From contig CAZWFE010000052.1 of the NCBI GenBank assembly GCA_964633145.1, positions 1 to 13,928 of the forward strand: a stretch of DNA of 13,928 bases, read 5' to 3'. Both the position numbers and the translations under genes were made by a program. The stretch comes from CAJXSD01 sp964633145 (lineage in GTDB: Bacteria > Pseudomonadota > Alphaproteobacteria > Rhodobacterales > Rhodobacteraceae). Below, in pieces: positions 13,044 to 13,928 of this stretch (its first letter is position 1; each line of letters starts with the position of its first letter). The notes beneath the pieces were generated by a model. It was not told the origin of the DNA. It was given only the letters and a program-made list of their open reading frames with translations, and ran no database searches.

Positions 13044-13790
13044 ATGGATATCCCCTATACCCTTGGCCCCAGTGTTGGAACGCGCGCCCGCTTGGGCATG
13101 ATCGTTTTGCAATCTGATGAAACACTGGAATATGATCTGCGCCGGATTATTCCAGCCCAAGATATTGCATTGTTCATTACACGGGTACGCAGCGCCCCAA
13201 CCGTCAGCACGGAAACCTTGGCGCAGATGGAACGTGATTTGCCGCAGGCTGCATCCCTATTGCCACCCGCGAAATTTGCGGCGGTTGGATATGGCTGTAC
13301 ATCAGGGGCATCGGTCATTGGGGCAGGGCGCATCGACGAATTGATCCGCTCTGGCACTGATACCCAAGCAACGACCAATCCCATGACTGCCCTGATCGCG
13401 GCCTGCGCGCATTTGGGCGTGACACAGCTGTCATTTTTGTCGCCCTATGTTGAACAGGTCTCGGCACATTTGCGATCATGTTTGAACGAACAGGGCATCA
13501 TCACCGATAGTTTTGCCAATTTCAACGAAGAGAGCGAGGCCGCCGTAGCACGCATTGACACCCCATCTGTTATCGATGCCGCGGTCACACTGCATGAACG
13601 CAATCCACAGCAAGCGATTTTCATGTCCTGCACCAACTTGCAGACCCTAGATGCGATCCCAGAAATTGAACGCAGCTGCGGTGTGCCTGTTTTATCATCG
13701 AATCTGTGTTTGGCGTGGCATTTGGCATATTTGGCCGGAATTACACCGTTGCAAGACATCTCAAGCAAGCTGTTGCAAAAATCTGCGTAG
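13044..13790 (+). CDS. Asp/Glu racemase / maleate isomerase family protein (EutA-like)
   Basis: 248 residues, the usual length of the maleate isomerase / arylmalonate decarboxylase / EutA branch of the Asp/Glu racemase superfamily. Both catalytic cysteines are present: C85 in VGYGCTSGASVIG and C196 in FMSCTNLQTLD. Two cysteines mean racemase or isomerase chemistry; arylmalonate decarboxylases lack the first. TNPMTAL (111-117) and SPYVEQV (133-139) are further family positions. EutA proteins act beside an M24 hydrolase and a PLP enzyme in hydroxyectoine breakdown. Here the same trio appears, which supports an epimerase or isomerase step in this operon (inference). Start ATG 13044 lies 3 bases after the M24 stop; no strong ribosome binding site, so translation is probably coupled. 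No plus-strand terminator with a T tract follows. Confidence 0.85.
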   Translation: MDIPYTLGPSVGTRARLGMIVLQSDETLEYDLRRIIPAQDIALFITRVRSAPTVSTETLAQMERDLPQAASLLPPAKFAAVGYGCTSGASVIGAGRIDELIRSGTDTQATTNPMTALIAACAHLGVTQLSFLSPYVEQVSAHLRSCLNEQGIITDSFANFNEESEAAVARIDTPSVIDAAVTLHERNPQQAIFMSCTNLQTLDAIPEIERSCGVPVLSSNLCLAWHLAYLAGITPLQDISSKLLQKSA

Positions 13791-13816
13791 CACCAATCGA
13801 CAATTTTCGATTTGCC

Positions 13817-13846
13817 AAAAAAAAGGGCCGAGACAAGCTCGGCCTT
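13817..13846 (-). terminator. Intrinsic terminator on the minus strand
   Basis: On the minus strand, AAGGCCGAG pairs with CTCGGCCCT (7 Watson-Crick pairs, GGCCGAG with CTCGGCC, extended by a G-T and an A-T pair) around CTTGT, and is followed by eight T. The T tract is on the minus strand only, so it ends a transcript coming from the right, not the racemase operon. Confidence 0.75.
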
Positions 13847-13900
13847 AGTCCAACAGGGAGGTATGAAAGCGGGATAAACATCGCTTCCATGACGCTGATT
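13817..13900 (-). ncRNA. Possible small RNA with anti-Shine-Dalgarno motif
   Basis: The minus-strand terminator at 13817-13846 is preceded by ACCTCCCTGTTGGAC (around 13863-13849), whose CCTCCC is complementary to Shine-Dalgarno sequences. No convincing reading frame ends just before the terminator. Rhodobacter has small RNAs with exposed CCUCC-type loops (the CcsR RNAs). The promoter is uncertain and may be outside the window; the 5' end given is a guess. It could instead be the 3' end of a gene beyond the right edge. Confidence 0.3.
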
Positions 13901-13928
13901 TAGGTGTTTGTGATTTTTAAATCAAGGG

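Noticed and set aside
1..13928. CRISPR array, insertion sequence, prophage, toxin-antitoxin or defence system
   Set aside because: No regularly spaced repeats, transposase or integrase motifs or terminal inverted repeats seen; the only long direct repeat is the one flanking the assembly gap.

Overview
The window looks like chromosomal DNA from a Rhodobacteraceae / Roseobacter-type alphaproteobacterium with moderate GC. The basis is protein character and gene order: two tandem gap genes beside tkt, a coiled-coil gene coupled to a ZapA-type gene, bolA-grxD, and purL. I cannot name a genus. It is a draft assembly: there is a run of exactly 100 N inside zapA, flanked by two identical 54-base copies.

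Layout. 3-671: a gene cut by the left edge whose frame is closed by a TAA and then stays open for 65 more codons. 672-1176: a hairpin, an unlisted 34-codon membrane ORF (minus), tRNA-Gly(CCC) (minus) and the gap1 terminator. 1183-5740 (all minus): gap1, an unlisted 47-codon membrane ORF, gap2 and tkt, with strong intrinsic terminators after gap2 and tkt. 5945-6763 (plus): a short coiled-coil protein overlapping a ZapA-like gene by one base, then a terminator shared with the converging grxD. 6813-7427 (minus): bolA-grxD. 7570-8454 (plus): a two-pass membrane protein with a TerB-like C-terminal domain, ending in a terminator that abuts purL. 8516-10675 (minus): purL. 10880-13790 (plus): a tight three-gene operon of a fold-type II PLP enzyme, an M24 peptidase-family hydrolase and an Asp/Glu-racemase/maleate-isomerase-family enzyme. 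13791-13928: a minus-strand intrinsic terminator and a possible small RNA.

How the genes work together. gap1, gap2 and tkt are central carbon genes. LacI-type GTTAGCGCTAAC palindromes lie upstream of both gap genes, but at different positions: over the predicted -10 of gap1 and well upstream of gap2. The two GAPDHs also differ at the classical coenzyme-selectivity positions. Together this suggests a glycolytic/gluconeogenic isozyme pair under opposite control of one regulator. bolA-grxD belongs to iron-sulfur handling, zapA to division, and purL to purine synthesis. The right-hand operon resembles part of the ectoine/hydroxyectoine utilisation gene set (M24 hydrolase, EutA-like racemase, PLP lyase). 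Its PLP enzyme is closer to diaminopropionate ammonia-lyases and no transporter is visible, so it may be a related but uncharacterised catabolic module. This is the most interesting part of the window.
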